Shown: positions 37,990 through 50,584 of the stretch, piece by piece | Layout: each line of letters begins with the position of its first letter | How positions within the stretch are numbered: the stretch's first letter is position 1 | Source of the DNA: Nissolia schottii | Lineage: Eukaryota > Streptophyta > Magnoliopsida > Fabales > Fabaceae | Assembly (NCBI GenBank): GCA_003254905.1 | Contig: QANU01104054.1 | Location: 1-64,000 of the forward strand | Length of the DNA stretch: 64,000 nucleotides | Direction: 5' to 3' | The notes under the pieces: generated by a model | What the model saw: only the letters and a program-made list of their open reading frames with translations | Told to the model about the DNA's origin: nothing | Databases searched by the model: none | Made by a program: the position numbers and the translations under genes

Positions 37990-38500
37990 AAAGCTATTCT
38001 CCTATAGCTCTAACTAACGGAACACCCCTTCGAACACCAACTTTAGCCACCAAATCAACACGAGCATTCACTGAACATTGGACTAGTAAGAAGTGCACAT
38101 TCCAATTCTGCAACACCAACAACTCAAGTTCAATATGATGAGAAGAAATAGAATCAATTGAAACACTTAAAAAAAAATGTCCACGCAATTCGTCGCGCAA
38201 TAAACCTTCTTGAAGTCACTATTCTGATTTCTGAGTCAAAAGAAGACCTTGCCGAATAGTCCACAACTCGGAATGAAAGGACTCGCATCACTTGCATACC
38301 CCCCAAAAATTCAGGTCTTCACCACACAACCAAAATCGACAACAGTCCGCTCAAAAAGAACACTATCATCAATCACAAACCCACGTGGCAGCAAAATCCA
38401 ACAACCAAAACGCTGATAAGAGGCAAGATGGACAATAAGAGGACCTTGACTATTTACCTCCAAAACAATAAAATGGACCCAATGAACAATTACCACAGTA
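37990..38500 (-). pseudogene. LINE-type RNase H (RVT_3) fragment
   Basis: On the minus strand two open segments (38496-38311 and 38200-37994), in different frames, together resemble the RNase H-like domain found at the C-terminus of plant LINE polyproteins. The first part has the W-x-x-P-x-G...D-x-S pattern and GCVVKT. The second has LVLQNWNVHFLLVQCSVNA, which matches the late-domain pattern of valines before the Asn/Ala-His-Leu-Ala stretch. At least one frameshift separates the halves. No reverse transcriptase domain is adjacent. Identity is by pattern only. Confidence 0.4.
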
Positions 38501-38954
38501 GACCAATCAGAAGAATCAAAAGTTTACTTTTTTACACAAAAAGGGACATAAAACTATAAAAGGATAAAAAATCCTACTATGAATCCAAGCAAGACTTAAC
38601 ATTCTAACTTAATTTATATGTTTAACTAAAATAGAAAATAAAAAAACAACAACAAAAAAAAGAAGAAGAGAGATTTAGAGAATGTGACGTGACGGTGAAC
38701 GTCTTCTGGTAGCGGCACATTTCGTTTGAAACAGTTAAGCGAATAAATAGGGGGAAGAAAAACGAAAATAAGGGGTAATGATAAGGGCATTCGGGTAATT
38801 CCAGCTCCAGACACCATCATTACGTGGATATTTATAGCTCCGTGGTTTCAACGCTACTCCTTGGCATAGCAGAGAGTAGTCGGAGAGCACTCACATTTTC
38901 TCACGAAACAAACCCTCCGAAAGAGTCTAACTTTCGAAACTCATCACGAACAAG

Positions 38955-41646
38955 ATGTCGTGGCAGAGCTACGTCGACGATCACCTCCTCTGCGAAATCG
39001 AGGGCAACCACCTCACCTCCGCCGCTATCATCGGCCATGACGGCAGCGTTTGGGCACAGAGCTCCACTTTCCCTCAGGTTTATTTCTCCCTTCTTCAATT
39101 TCTCTCTCCCGAAACTCTCGTTCTTGTCTTATCTTGTCGGATCGGTTTATCTGGATGGATTTTCTTCCAGATTCATTTTGTTCTGCTTTTTTTTCTTTTG
39201 TAATTTTGATTTTTCTTTTCCTATTTATCAGATTTGATTATGCATGGATCATATATTTGTGCTTGGATCGTTGTTTATCTTCTTAATGCTTGACGATTTA
39301 TGTGCGCATTGAGCTGCAAATGAAGCTTCGATTTGAGAGAGTCATTAGTATAGTTATGGAAATTGGAGAAGCATTGCTGTTGTAAAGAGTTCCTGACTTT
39401 GTGAAATTACGAAATCTGTGTGATCCGTAATGACTTGAAATTTGGAATGTGTGATTAGCTGATCTGTGTGAGGCATTGCAGTTTTTTTGAAGTGTGTTTG
39501 GTTCTTAGCATAGATCATGTGCTCCTGAATACTTCGATGCGAACAGATCTGATTTCGTTTTTAGTTGATTTATTCTTGATTTGTTGTGCATATATATTTT
39601 TGTGTAGTTCAAGCCTGAGGAAATAACTGCTATCATGAATGACTTTGCTGAGCCTGGATCACTTGCTCCCACCGGACTGTATATTGGAGGCACAAAATAT
39701 ATGGTCATCCAAGGTGAGCAGGGAGCTGTCATTCGAGGGAAGAAGGTAAGAACTGTTTCTGATCGTAGCTTGAATTTTGATTGCATAAGTTCAAAGAAAA
39801 TGTGATGATGATCTAGGATATATATTAATGTGGAAATCTTTTTTTTTCCCTGAAAATCCTATGGGTTTGTTTGGTTTCACTCTTCATTTCTTGTATCCAT
39901 TTCTTGAATTTCTTGCTTTCAGGATTTTATGAAGTGAATAATGAAAACAGGAAATGAAAATTGACACCAAACACACCCTAAGTTGTGGGGGAATGGAACC
40001 TGTGATCGCAACAGTTAGTATTTGAATCATGCAGTAAATTGTAATGTGAATTGCAACCATCATTTCAAAATTTACAGTCAATTTTTGTTTTAAGTGAAAG
40101 TAACAGGGTGCCAACTAGGGCTTGGACCCAAAATGTTTGAAAAATTATGGCGTACCAAAGTAATTTAAATATGCAAAATTTTATCTTGCATTTGATATTA
40201 AAAGCAAGATGTATTTATTTTTGAAACCTTCACTATCCATCTAATGGAAAGGGAAAATTAGCCATAAGGACCGCTAACAAGGGTTAATTAACGAAAAGGA
40301 CCTATTATATTTTTATTATAAAAGAGGATCCTATTAAATTTTATTTAGAGAGAAGGATCAAACTTTAAGAAATAGACAATATTACCCTCCTTTATTTTTT
40401 TTAGTTTTCTTCACCTCTCCAAAATGCTCTCTTAAAAAATGAACTAAAGGATCCTCTTTTCCATGCTCAACTCCCTCTCTTCTCCCCTGATTCACTCATA
40501 CGTACTCATCTAATCCCAATTTTATTTTCGTCAAAAAAAATAGGGCATTAGCTTCCTCGTTTGCGGAACCTTTATATCTCAACTGTGTTTGGTTGACCCA
40601 TCAGATGCTGGGGATCATGATTTCTCTCTTCACATCTTCGATTTCCTTCTTGCTCGTTAGCTTCCTACGGCATTGGATTTGCAGGCGTATTTCTTGCTCG
40701 TGGATTTCTGTGCAGATGAAAGTCACGCCAAATTGTCCCCTACCTAGTTCCTTCTCCAGAGTGTGAAAGGCCTTTATGTCAACATATGGTTTGCCTAAGA
40801 TTGATGATGATGATGGGGTAGGGTCTGATTTTGGAGCATGGTATGGGTAGTGATGACGAGGATGTTATTGGGGGATAATATTGTTTATTTCTTAAAAATT
40901 TCTTAGAAAAGTTTGGTCCTTCTCCCTAAATAAGATCTAATAAGGTCCTCTTTAATCATTTAAATATAATGGGTTCTTTTCGATAATTAACCCTTGTTAG
41001 TGATCCTTATGTCTAATTTTCCCTAATGGAAAACATTCACTTGTCTGTGGATTAATTGGTTATCAATTATCAATCAACAAATGATTTATAGCCTGATCAT
41101 TTTTTGCCAGAAACGGTGCATGAAACCACTAATCCAGTGAAATTAAACTGCGTTTCAAAACCAAAACGGATTTTTCTCTCTCCTCCATAAAAGATGGACC
41201 TACCTTGATTGGCTTTTGTTCCTATCGTGCATTTTTCCGAATCTTATTTCAGGCTATTCAGCAATACTCATCAATCAAATTACATTATATAAAATGTGCA
41301 CTGATGCACACAACTTTGTGCTCTGCTTTCAACAATTAAATGCTGTGTTAAGGGTTGTCTGACACCAAGCAATTACCTTAAATTCAAATCTTGATAATTG
41401 TCTTTCAAATTCTGGATTCAATTGGTGTACACGAACATATATTGGTTAGTTTCTTGCTGCAATGTTTTGGCTGTTATAGTTAAGATCTCAGATTTTACCC
41501 GCATTTCACAGGGTCCCGGAGGTGTTACGGTTAAGAAGACCGGTCAGGCCTTGATAATTGGCATTTATGATGAACCAATGACTCCGGGTCAGTGCAACAT
41601 GATAGTTGAAAGGCTTGGTGATTATCTCATTGAAACCGGTCTTTAG
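38955..41646 (+). CDS. Profilin, 131 residues, Gly m 3-like (second of a tandem pair)
   Basis: Exons 38955-39077, 39608-39745 and 41512-41646 join in frame to 131 residues, the standard plant length. Blocks: [94 protein letters not shown] and [19 protein letters not shown]. It differs from the remembered soybean allergen profilin (Gly m 3) at only about a dozen positions, which is the main reason to place the window in or near Glycine. Expected role: actin monomer buffering and formin-assisted polymerisation in the cytosol. Intron 2 (1766 bp) has absorbed two MITEs. A plausible promoter lies in 38800-38950, with TATTTATAGCTCC at about 38829. Confidence 0.96.
39863..39978. mobile_element. Short Tourist-like MITE in profilin 2 intron 2
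   Basis: 116 bp with terminal inverted repeats GGGTTTGTTTGGT and ACCAAACACACCC, flanked by TAT on the left and TAA on the right. The GGGTGTGTTTGG-type end and three-base AT target fit PIF/Harbinger-derived (Tourist) MITEs, though some hAT MITEs start similarly. Confidence 0.6.
40251..41023. mobile_element. Mutator-type non-autonomous element with 9-bp target duplication
   Basis: 773 bp in profilin 2 intron 2. Terminal inverted repeats of about 150 bp begin GGGAAAATTAGCCATAAGGA on the left; the right end is the complement of GGGAAAATTAGACATAAGGA. Similarity continues inward through AACAAGGGTTAATTA and AGGAGAAGGATCAAACTTT-type text. The direct repeat TAATGGAAA at 40242-40250 and 41024-41032 is exact and 9 bp long, the Mutator signature. 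The interior (about 40410-40880) has no transposase; it looks unrelated, possibly captured DNA. Confidence 0.85.
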
Positions 41647-43413
41647 TCCCCTTGCTATTTCTTGTTATGGTGCTTATTTTTATTGGCTTCTATACAAGGT
41701 TTTTTTTTATCGACTTGCCATGAGAATGCTGGATTGCAGTGTAATAATATTATGGGTATCAAAAGTCATGGGATCTGCGTGTAGGAAAAAAGTGTTTGGT
41801 GCTTGAGAAGTGATAACTATAATCTCTGTTGTGCTTTTTTAGCGGGTATTTGTATACATTACAGTGGTTTTAATGCTATGGGATCATGATTGGCGTAACT
41901 TCACAAAAACTTATACCTCCGATTCATTTTCTATTAAATACAGGTTATTTTTTATGGTTTACGCACAGGTAACAATCTAGTGTCTTATTTTTAATCCATG
42001 TCAGAATGAATTTTTGTTATCATCATAATAAATCACTCATATTCTTGAAAAATATGCTATGCATCACAGGTTTCTTCAATTTTGAAATTCCTAAACGTAT
42101 AAATCAGTATTAGGGAGAGGATTTAAATCAGTATAAGCTGTCCTATTTCTTGTCTCATTCCTATTCTTTCCAATGCTTCTTTAATCATTGTCTTTAGGGT
42201 ATATTGTAGCAAAACTCCAAAAAAAAAATTATGCTAATTCAATGTATTGGTCTTCTTACAGCTCAAACATACAAAGGACGGATCTTTAGACCTTTCTATT
42301 TGTCCCACATTATCTCTGGATTCTCTCTACTGTCCATGTTAACCTGAAAAAGACATACAGATACAACCATAGGACATTGGAGTTGGCACTGTTTCAATTA
42401 TGCTAATTTATACGCATAGGGATTTCAATTTAGAGCTCGTGCTGCTTTTTAATTAGGAAAAGGGTTTTCTTTTTTACATAAACTTTAAGTTTGTCAGGAT
42501 GAACTTTTAAAAAAAAAAAATAAAACATAAACTGTGTTGTTATTGGAAGTTACATTTGTGAGCTTCTTAAAAAAATTAATTTTTTTTTTATAAAACAACT
42601 TGGTGACAATATATCTTTTTTCAGGAATTTATGCAAATGAACCCTTATTAAGAATGAGAAATTACTGTCTTTGCCACAACAACTACACCATTGGGAAATC
42701 CTGAAAAAAAAAAACTACACCGTTGGGAATGGTAGCATGTTTTGATTTTAATTTGCAAACTCATAATTTGATACAATTTTTTTCTTAATTTTCTCTTTTC
42801 ACTTCTACTTTCACACGAGCTAAGGATGAAATCGAATGTCGTACTAAAACACAATTTAACAACGAATATGCTGACATGTTGATTGTGAATGGAACTTCTT
42901 TTGCGGTATGCACACTAAATTAATATGGTTTGGGGTATGCGAATTTTCACACATCTTCGTATATTCGTTTTTCTCGGTTCATCCTATTACATTATATACT
43001 GATATAGTCGTTGCAAACCAAAAAAAATGATAATGATACAGTCCTCATATGGCGTGACACTGGGCTATACATTATGAAACAAAAATAGAGGTAACCTACC
43101 ACATTGTGCCATTACAAAATTAAATAAATTACACAAAGTCAGTTAGTTATCTTGCTGATTAGGCCAATCATTCCGAATACAAAACTTGGTGGGGTTAGAT
43201 TGCTCCACCCTAGAGGCCTCTACAACTCTTTCACACAACAGCAAAGAATTTTACATTTTTCTGATGCACACTAAGCTTCTAAAATTTTTACCCTTCTCAC
43301 ATGCCAAAAGCAGCATAAATCTCAACATGGTAAAATCACAACTCCTGCTGCACTTTCAAACAATCAACCTTATCTCCTGTTTCCTTTTTTCCACTTTGGA
43401 CCATCAATGCATG
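41647..43413. other. Spacer between convergent profilin 2 and GH17 genes
   Basis: The two 3' UTRs face each other here. About 1.8 kb, AT-rich, no gene recognised. Confidence 0.6.
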
Positions 43414-46168
43414 CTAGGCTCCTTCAGTATTTAGTAGAAGGAAGAGAAAAGTCAAAAGGAAAAAACTAGAAACCGGTGAGAAAGCTACTTTCCTTGACGA
43501 AGATGCTGGTGTTGGGGAAGATAATGGAGTTGAAGAAGATATTGCTGTTGTATTACTTGCCAAAGTTTTGTTATTTCTGAATAAACAGATAGTCAAGCCA
43601 AATCTTAACAAGGTCATCTAAAGCAAAATGAACAAACAAAAACATGATCTCAACGCATTGAACTTACCCGGTACTCGTGTAGATGCAGTTGTCATAGGCT
43701 GCAGAGTTGAAAAACAAATTGTTGTTCAGTGACCAAAACAAACTAATAAGTGCAATAGTTAGCAAGTAAAATTAGTATATGACTAGAGAAAAAAAGAAGA
43801 GTGAAATTGATGATCGGTTGTAGTGAACAGACTTGGATCCTTATCAACTATAACACCAGCCCCTCCAAAGCTACAAGCAACATCTGAAGCCCCATTTTGC
43901 TGGTAATAGCTATTGAAAGCATAGGATGCATGCGAGGCAAGGTTATCCGGCTCAAAACAAGGCTGGCTAGGTTGTATAGCAGTGCAGTCCACATTGCCAG
44001 AACCACAAGCCCAATCTATGGCATTCTGCAAGTCAATCTGCGAGGCCTTGCTCGAAGCAATGCACCACATTGTCATTGTTCCATTTGATCTGGTTCCATT
44101 AGCGCCGGCAGTCATATCGACATCGCTGCCTCTTCCAGTGAAATCAAGGCTGTAAACACTAGTCTGGTCCGGATGAAATAGTCCCCAGTTCCTCTCAGAT
44201 TCCAAACCTGGCTTCCTGTTCTCGTTGAACAATGAGAAGAGGTAGACATTTAGCTCTTCACCGGGCTTCGCAGGCGTGCCGGTGTCATTGATAATGTGCC
44301 TTATCAGATTTGAATTGTATGTTTGTGCATTGTCAGGAGTAGCAGCTTTCTCCTTAGGTGACCCTTTCGAAGGCCAACCGGTTTCGGTGACCATAACCTT
44401 GATTGTTCTGAAATTCAGGGCCATCAGTGCAAAATAAATGGCATCAATCTGCGCATCAAACATGTTTGTATAAAGCAAACCGGTGTTCGGATCAACGACT
44501 TCAGAGGATGCCTCGAACAAAGCATAGTCCAAGGACACTTTGTTGGGGGAATCTCTGTAAGCATAATAAGGATAAATGTCAATCATAAAAGGTGAGTGAT
44601 TCTCTGCAAGGAATTCCAGCAGTGGTTTGAGGAAATGTGCATGGTTGCTACTGAAAGCCCCTGCAGAAGGCGGGAATGACCGAGACAAGACCCTGAGGGA
44701 ATGTGTGCTGGAAATTTTGATCTTCTTGTGGAGGCCAGCTTTCTTGAGCGCCGCGAGGACATTGTTCATGGCAGGCACTACTAGTGCAGAGACATTGTTG
44801 GGACTTTCGGTCACTTCTGCACCGACGGTTATGTATGTGATCTTCGTGGCTGGATAGTAAGGAAGGATGCTGTTTCTAAGCCAAGTGTCTGCATTGGTTT
44901 GGAACTGGGAGAATGGAAGCAGATCTGAATTTGGGATCCCGATCATAAGCTCAACACCAGTGTTTGCAAAGGCCTTCAGAACCTGTATGTTGGAATCATA
45001 GATCCTGAGATATTTGATTTGGTGATCTTCAACCAACTGTGCCACCTTCTCAGGTGTGGGGAGATTATCAGCATTTCTTCCATAGCAGATCCCAACAAAA
45101 CTCCCAGAGCAGCAATCTGAGACAATTTCACAAGACAAAAATCATTGAAGTACAGACACAAAATGCTAGCTCTATTAGCCCTATCTACTTGTCAAAACAA
45201 ACACAGTTTATGACAGTACATTACGGTGTCGTTTGATCCATGTCAACACGTGGGTTATATACCACTCAATGGAAAGAAGCTGACTATTCAACCCACTTCA
45301 AGGGACTGATGCCAAGGAAGAAAACTATAAAAGATCATACTCCATTTGATGAGATTATAAGACTGAAAGCATTCAATCTTCCACATCCTCTCACAAACAA
45401 TTCCCAAACACGCCCCTACAGTTATTGGACGGACCCAGGGGGCTGTCAACACTCAACAAAATCATAACACTGCCAAAGGGCCATCTAATAGGTACCACAC
45501 TTTACAAAAAAAGATGTATTTACTATTTAGTTGTTCATGACTAAACAACGGAGGGTTTGAGAACTAAAAAGCTTACCATTCCAGCATAGCTTTTCTTTAC
45601 ATAAATAATCCACCAAACAAATACAGAAATATGGTTGCAGTGCCAAGAAAACTGCCAAAATGGGAATCTTTAATAAAATCAGACTATCACTGAAGCCCCA
45701 TTTTTTTCTCCCTTCTTCAAAACCAAAAAATTAAGCTTCAAAAGAAAAATGGCATCTAAAAATGTGGCAGTAACAGTATACTTAAAGAAAAGGGGGAGCT
45801 TCCACACAGCACATTCTTTCAAGCGAAGTTTCAAAACTTAAGCTAACATAAGAGCCAGAAAGAAAGGGAAAGAAAGGGGAAAAAAAAAAGGAAAAAAAAG
45901 AAGAAGCAAAGGAGGAAAAAACTGTGAGGAAATGGTGATCTAACACAAGTAACAAAGAGGAATAGCTCTCTCAACACAAAACAGCTAAGAACCAAGATAC
46001 AGAAAACAAGTGTACTTTAAAAACACTAGCTACAATGCCCCAAAAAAAAAAAAAAAAGACCTAGTAGAGAAACATGGAATGGAGTGGAAGGAAGTAATAA
46101 GAACACAAACCTAGAAGCATAAGCAGCAGTGAAGCAGCAGCAAAGATGAACCTGACCCCCCTCCCCAT
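43414..46168 (-). CDS. GPI-anchored glucan endo-1,3-beta-glucosidase, GH17 + CBM43 (At5g56590/At4g29360 type)
   Basis: Hydrolyses beta-1,3-glucan (callose) at the cell surface or plasmodesmata. Exons on the minus strand: 46168-46111, 45116-43833, 43698-43668 and 43576-43414; they join in frame to 511 residues. A signal peptide (FIFAAASLLLMLL) is followed by the GH17 barrel from FVGICYGRNADNLP. The catalytic acid is Glu120 in YITVGAEVTES and the nucleophile Glu264 in VMVTETGWPSKG; FNENRKPGLESERNWGLF closes the barrel. The CBM43/X8 domain runs from about residue 360: MWCIASSKASQIDLQNAIDW, GSGNVDC, ASHASYAFNSYYQ, and its last Cys comes from the 31-bp exon 3 (DNCIYTSTG). The C-terminus is Ser/Thr/Pro-rich, then hydrophobic (SFFLLTFLFLLL), a GPI-addition signal. 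VGAEV replaces the commoner VGNEV; this subfamily shares it as I recall. Confidence 0.93.
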
Positions 46169-46296
46169 TGCTCTCTGTAAGCGCTCTCAGAAATTGATTG
46201 AAGCCACTTGTTGTTTAATGCTTTGCTTCTTCAAATGTGCAAATATGTGTATATTTGAACTCCAGAGTGTAGGATACTTAATGTATTGGCTGACAC

Positions 46297-46365
46297 TTTA
46301 TTTATTATTAAATAAAATTTAAGTGAATTTATATTTTTATAAAATTTTATTTAATAATAAATAAA
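46297..46365. repeat. Perfect 24-bp-arm hairpin upstream of the GH17 gene
   Basis: TTTATTTATTATTAAATAAA (start of the 46297-46320 arm) pairs perfectly over 24 bp with 46342-46365, leaving a 21-base loop. It lies 129-197 bp before the GH17 start codon, so it is near or in the promoter. It could be a tiny MITE or a cruciform-forming element. Confidence 0.75.
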
Positions 46366-46983
46366 ATAGGAAATATCACAATATCTTGCTCCTAAGGGTA
46401 TAAATAATATTTTTCATGCGGAAAACTCCGGAAAGCAACGGTCCTTGTCTCACCGTCTCTTTCTCCGTAGAGCGAAGTGCCATTGATTGAGTTACATAAA
46501 AAGCTGTTATTATTCTTAATTAATATTAATAATTATAGTTTCTTGCTTTTGTTTGCACTTTGCAGCCATTCTTATGTCTCACCTCTGCTCGCTAGTATTA
46601 TGTGACACCATAATACAAGTGCATGAAAATTAAGAAAAATGTTCATTCATAATCTCTTAATATTAGAATTTGATTGCGCGTGGTAAATATTAATAAAAAT
46701 ATGTAAAATAATACATCAAACGTAATTAGCTAAAATTTAAGAATAGAAACTTTCAGCTCAGGCACCAGGGTGCTTGTCAGCTTTAAAAACATTGGACCTC
46801 AAATTTATTTGTCAAATTCAGTTCATACTTTTCTCGATTCCGGTATATTTGGCAATTGGCATGTCTGTTCTGTCTCCCACTACCGGGCATCTAACATATG
46901 TCTGTGATATAACTACGAGAGTGGTGTCTCTTGTGTTAAATTTTCGTAGACATTGACATGAGCATAGATAGGAGTTTATACGC

Positions 46984-47402
46984 CACATAAGGATTTTTTT
47001 TCTCCGTTGCCATTACTGTTCAAAGTATTTACTAAATTACTCTCATTTTCAAACAATTTTTTAAAGTACCACGGTTGGGGCTGACGGGGCATCCGCGAAT
47101 CGTGTGGCAAGCCACGCAGGATTCGCCAACGAAGCTGACGAATTCGCGTTGAATTCGCCATCACGGTTGGCGAATTTAGTACAACCACAAAAACTGATTT
47201 GCACTAAATTCGCCAACACGGGTGGCAAATTCAACGCGAATTCGGCAGCCTCGTTGGCGAATCCTGCGTGACTTGCCACGCGGGCCTCAGATGTCCCGTC
47301 AACCCAAATCGTGGTATTTTAGAAAATTATTTGAAAACAAGGGTAATTTGGTAAATATTTTGAACAGTGATGGCAATAGAGAAAAAAATCCCCGCATAAG
47401 TG
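46984..47402. mobile_element. MULE-derived foldback MITE with GAATTCGCC modules
   Basis: Almost the whole 420 bp is one inverted repeat with its centre near 47190 and arms of about 200 bp. Matching arm text includes CACGCAGGATTCGCCAACGA on the left against its complement on the right, GAATTCGCGTTGAATT, and GCCATTACTGTTCAAAGTAT against GCCATCACTGTTCAAAATAT. GGCATCCGCG...GTGGCAAGCCACG is shared with the start of the MULE relic at about 50690 (GGCATTCGCG...GTGGCGAGCCACG). The target duplication is not clear. No protein is encoded. Confidence 0.75.
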
Positions 47403-50400
47403 ATAAAATAATTTAAAGTGAGATAAGGTGAAAATTTAACATAAGAGCATTGATTTCCTACCACTATACTCACAAACAAAAGAAATATGTATATATTTAT
47501 GAAACATATTTAATGTGTATTTTATATATTAACAATGGATTTTAATTTAAAATATTTAAAAAATATATAAAACACTTAAAATTAATAGTTGATAATGTTT
47601 ATAAAACATGTATTAAATGTGTTATACAAACGCTGAAGTATTTCTGGACAAATAAAGTTAAAATGACGATTTAATTGCGTGGGTCAAGTGTTTTTAAACC
47701 ACGCTCAATAAGGAGTTGCTTTCAAGGCCATGTGCATATTATTACATTGCAATTGGGCTATTAGTGTGCGTTAATATGGGTCACTATTCTCATGTACTCT
47801 GACAATATGCACATTAAATGTTCATCTTCTTAATACCATTGATCTAAAATTGTTATAGATCTAATGGTCAAAAAAATCTTGATAATATTCTAGGATAAAA
47901 ATGCATAAAATTAGACTATAGTAATCTCAAGTAATCTTGTTTATTAATAAAATTACAATAAATAAAATTATTTGAAATTATAAATTACACCTTCTCTTAT
48001 TCTTGATATCCTTCCATAAAAGACCTTTTTCATTTCTTCCACCACCGGTCATCCTCCTAGTGCTAGCGTCCACCACTGGCCTTCATCTCGACGCTGGCAT
48101 CCACCGCCGCCGCCAACCAAGTCTCTTCCCGTTTCCTTGCAGCCTTCGTCCCCACTATCTTCACGTTTCCTTTTTCCGTTGCTGCGTATAACAAGTGTGT
48201 TCTCATCTTCAATTGTCACCTGCAATGCAAGCACATCTCATGAGTATATCACACCAATATAGTATCTTGTCTAATTGCAGGACGTGCACATTTAACCACG
48301 TCCTATTTTTTGGAAAATTGTAGAGAGAAATCGAGTGAATTGAGATGATCAACAAGATTAAGCGAGAATCAGAAGAGAAGAGAGAGATCTTGGGGGAAAG
48401 ATGAACCTAGTTTTGGAAGGGTAATCGGAACAAAGAAATGTTGTCAAAATTATTGATAATTAATTTTGGGGACAGAGAAGGGCAATGAAATGAAATTTTA
48501 ACTTTAAATAAGAGATATAATGGTCTTTTAATGGTTAAAGAATAAAAATAAAAGAAAATAAAGAAAAAAAATTTAATATAACCCAATTAAAGGAAGGTAA
48601 CTTGCTATAGCAAGTTGAATAAAAGGTGCAAATTCAATTTGTACACCAAAAACATAACCATTAATATGAAGGAATCTAATTACCTCGGAGCAAATACTTT
48701 TTGGTGATCAGTAAATTACTATGCATTGAAATATTATACTTGACAGGTTATAAAAAATCATTAGTTGAAAAAAATTATTCTTGATATAGTATTAAAATTA
48801 AATAGTATGGAGTGTGATCCACGTCACTTTTGCTCTCCTAAATAAATAAAATAAATAAAGTAAATTTTACTAATATAAGTAGACTTATCCATTCTCAAAG
48901 TTTGGCCCTCAAGGACTTTGGAGTAAGGCCATGAAAAAACATATATAAAATTATTGAATTATCTCTACCCAACTTAACTTTAAAATCTTTTGAATTACCA
49001 AAATGTTGATTGCAGTATTATAATAAAAAGAGATGCTAAAATTATGATTTGACACTCACTTATTCCATCTCTCCCAGCTGTTGTTGCCCCCGCCCCTCCT
49101 GACACTGACATCAACCTTGTTCCTTTCCCACAACGACACGAAGTGGTGACAACAATGGAAGACCTAAAGTTTCATCTATTTGTTTCGGGTAGTGAAGGTG
49201 TTGATTAGTCATAAATCAGAGTTGCAACCAAGGAACATTGCTAACTTCCCTTTGTGCTAACAGCGACGGTAACACCACCTCAGGTGCAGCGGTGCGAGCC
49301 TCACCATCTAGGTCAGCAAGTACCAATCCGATGACGTGACATTCATTGCACATGCCCTTGGTTTAGAATTAGAAGGGTTGAATTTTTCAGAGATAGCAGT
49401 GACTCTCTACATCAAACTAAATCTAGAATAAATCACAAATCCAAAAAAAGGCTAGAAATTTGTTTGGGGGTGGTGGTGCCAAACTAATTGGAGGGCCCGG
49501 TCAACATTGGTTTGAGGAGGGCACTACCATAGTAAGGAAGAAAAAAGAGTTGAAAAATTTTAAAAGTTATTAGGGAAATGATAAATTAAATAAAAATATT
49601 GTAAAATATTGTAAAATACAATTATTATCTAATTAGTTTTGTATATAATTTTAACCATTGATTAATTTTTAAGAGCCGTTTGTTTTTGGCCTCATGATCG
49701 ATTCTAGTCATCAAAGATAAAATTTCTCTTCTTGTAAAGTGCATTGAAAATCGTAATAGTTGCATCAAGACATGTATTTTCATGTTTCAATGAGAAACAA
49801 AACTTGATCTACATAGTTGAGATTTATGGCACCTCCCGTAGTACTCTCTTGAAGTCTCAATTCGGCTTTAAGGAGAGTGTTGGTAACGAGGACCAAGACT
49901 TGCTTGTTGGAGGATTGAGAGAGAAAGGTCATGTCTGATCCCATTTTGAGTGTTGTTAATCAAAAGTTGACACTTGGACCTTGAACAATGTTTTAATAAC
50001 TTTTTGTTTTTTTCTTTCATAAAAAGTATTCATTTTTATTTTACTTTTTATAAAATTTACTCTACAAATATTAATTTTTTTCACTCTTATTTTCACAACT
50101 CTTTTCAATCTTTTTTAAATTCTTTCAACATAAGTTCTACTACTCTCTTCTTTGACATATTCCTTCATAAATCAAAATCTTCAATTTAATTTATTAAAAA
50201 TTTATTTTAAATTACAATATTCAATCCAAAAATAAAATTGCATAATACTAGACACTAAAGTAAAGTATATTTTAAATATGTTGATTTTGTTATTTTATAA
50301 AACAAGTGAGGATCATAGTTGGTCTCTACCTTCCACTGGAGTAAAAAGTCTCGTTCTTGATCCTTATTATCTTTTATGACACATTAATGTTGATGTAACT

Positions 50401-50584
50401 ATTAATGTGATAATGATGAAATAAATAATTAGATCTAAGAAAATATTTCATTGGAGTTGCTTTTCCATATTATTTGATTTGAGTGAAAATAAGAAGAAAG
50501 AAAATGAGGAAAAAATATTATTTTTTCTTGTTTGATTTACAAGAGAAAATGAAGGGAAGAGAAAAAAAAACTTGGTGGGAACTA
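47403..50584. other. Intergenic DNA, no gene supported
   Basis: About 3.2 kb. Parts at 48000-48240 and 49070-49420 are less AT-rich and include Pro- and Ser-rich short frames, but the frames are broken and I recognise no family. They could be fragments of old genes. The rest is AT-rich. Confidence 0.5.

Noticed and set aside
48003-48234. Short Pro/His-rich frames
   Set aside because: Fewer than 65 codons, overlapping on both strands, no recognisable domain and no splice context.
49744-49938. 64-codon frame beginning MKIVIVASRHVFSCFNEKQ
   Set aside because: No recognisable family and no neighbouring exon; could be a gene fragment but cannot be supported.
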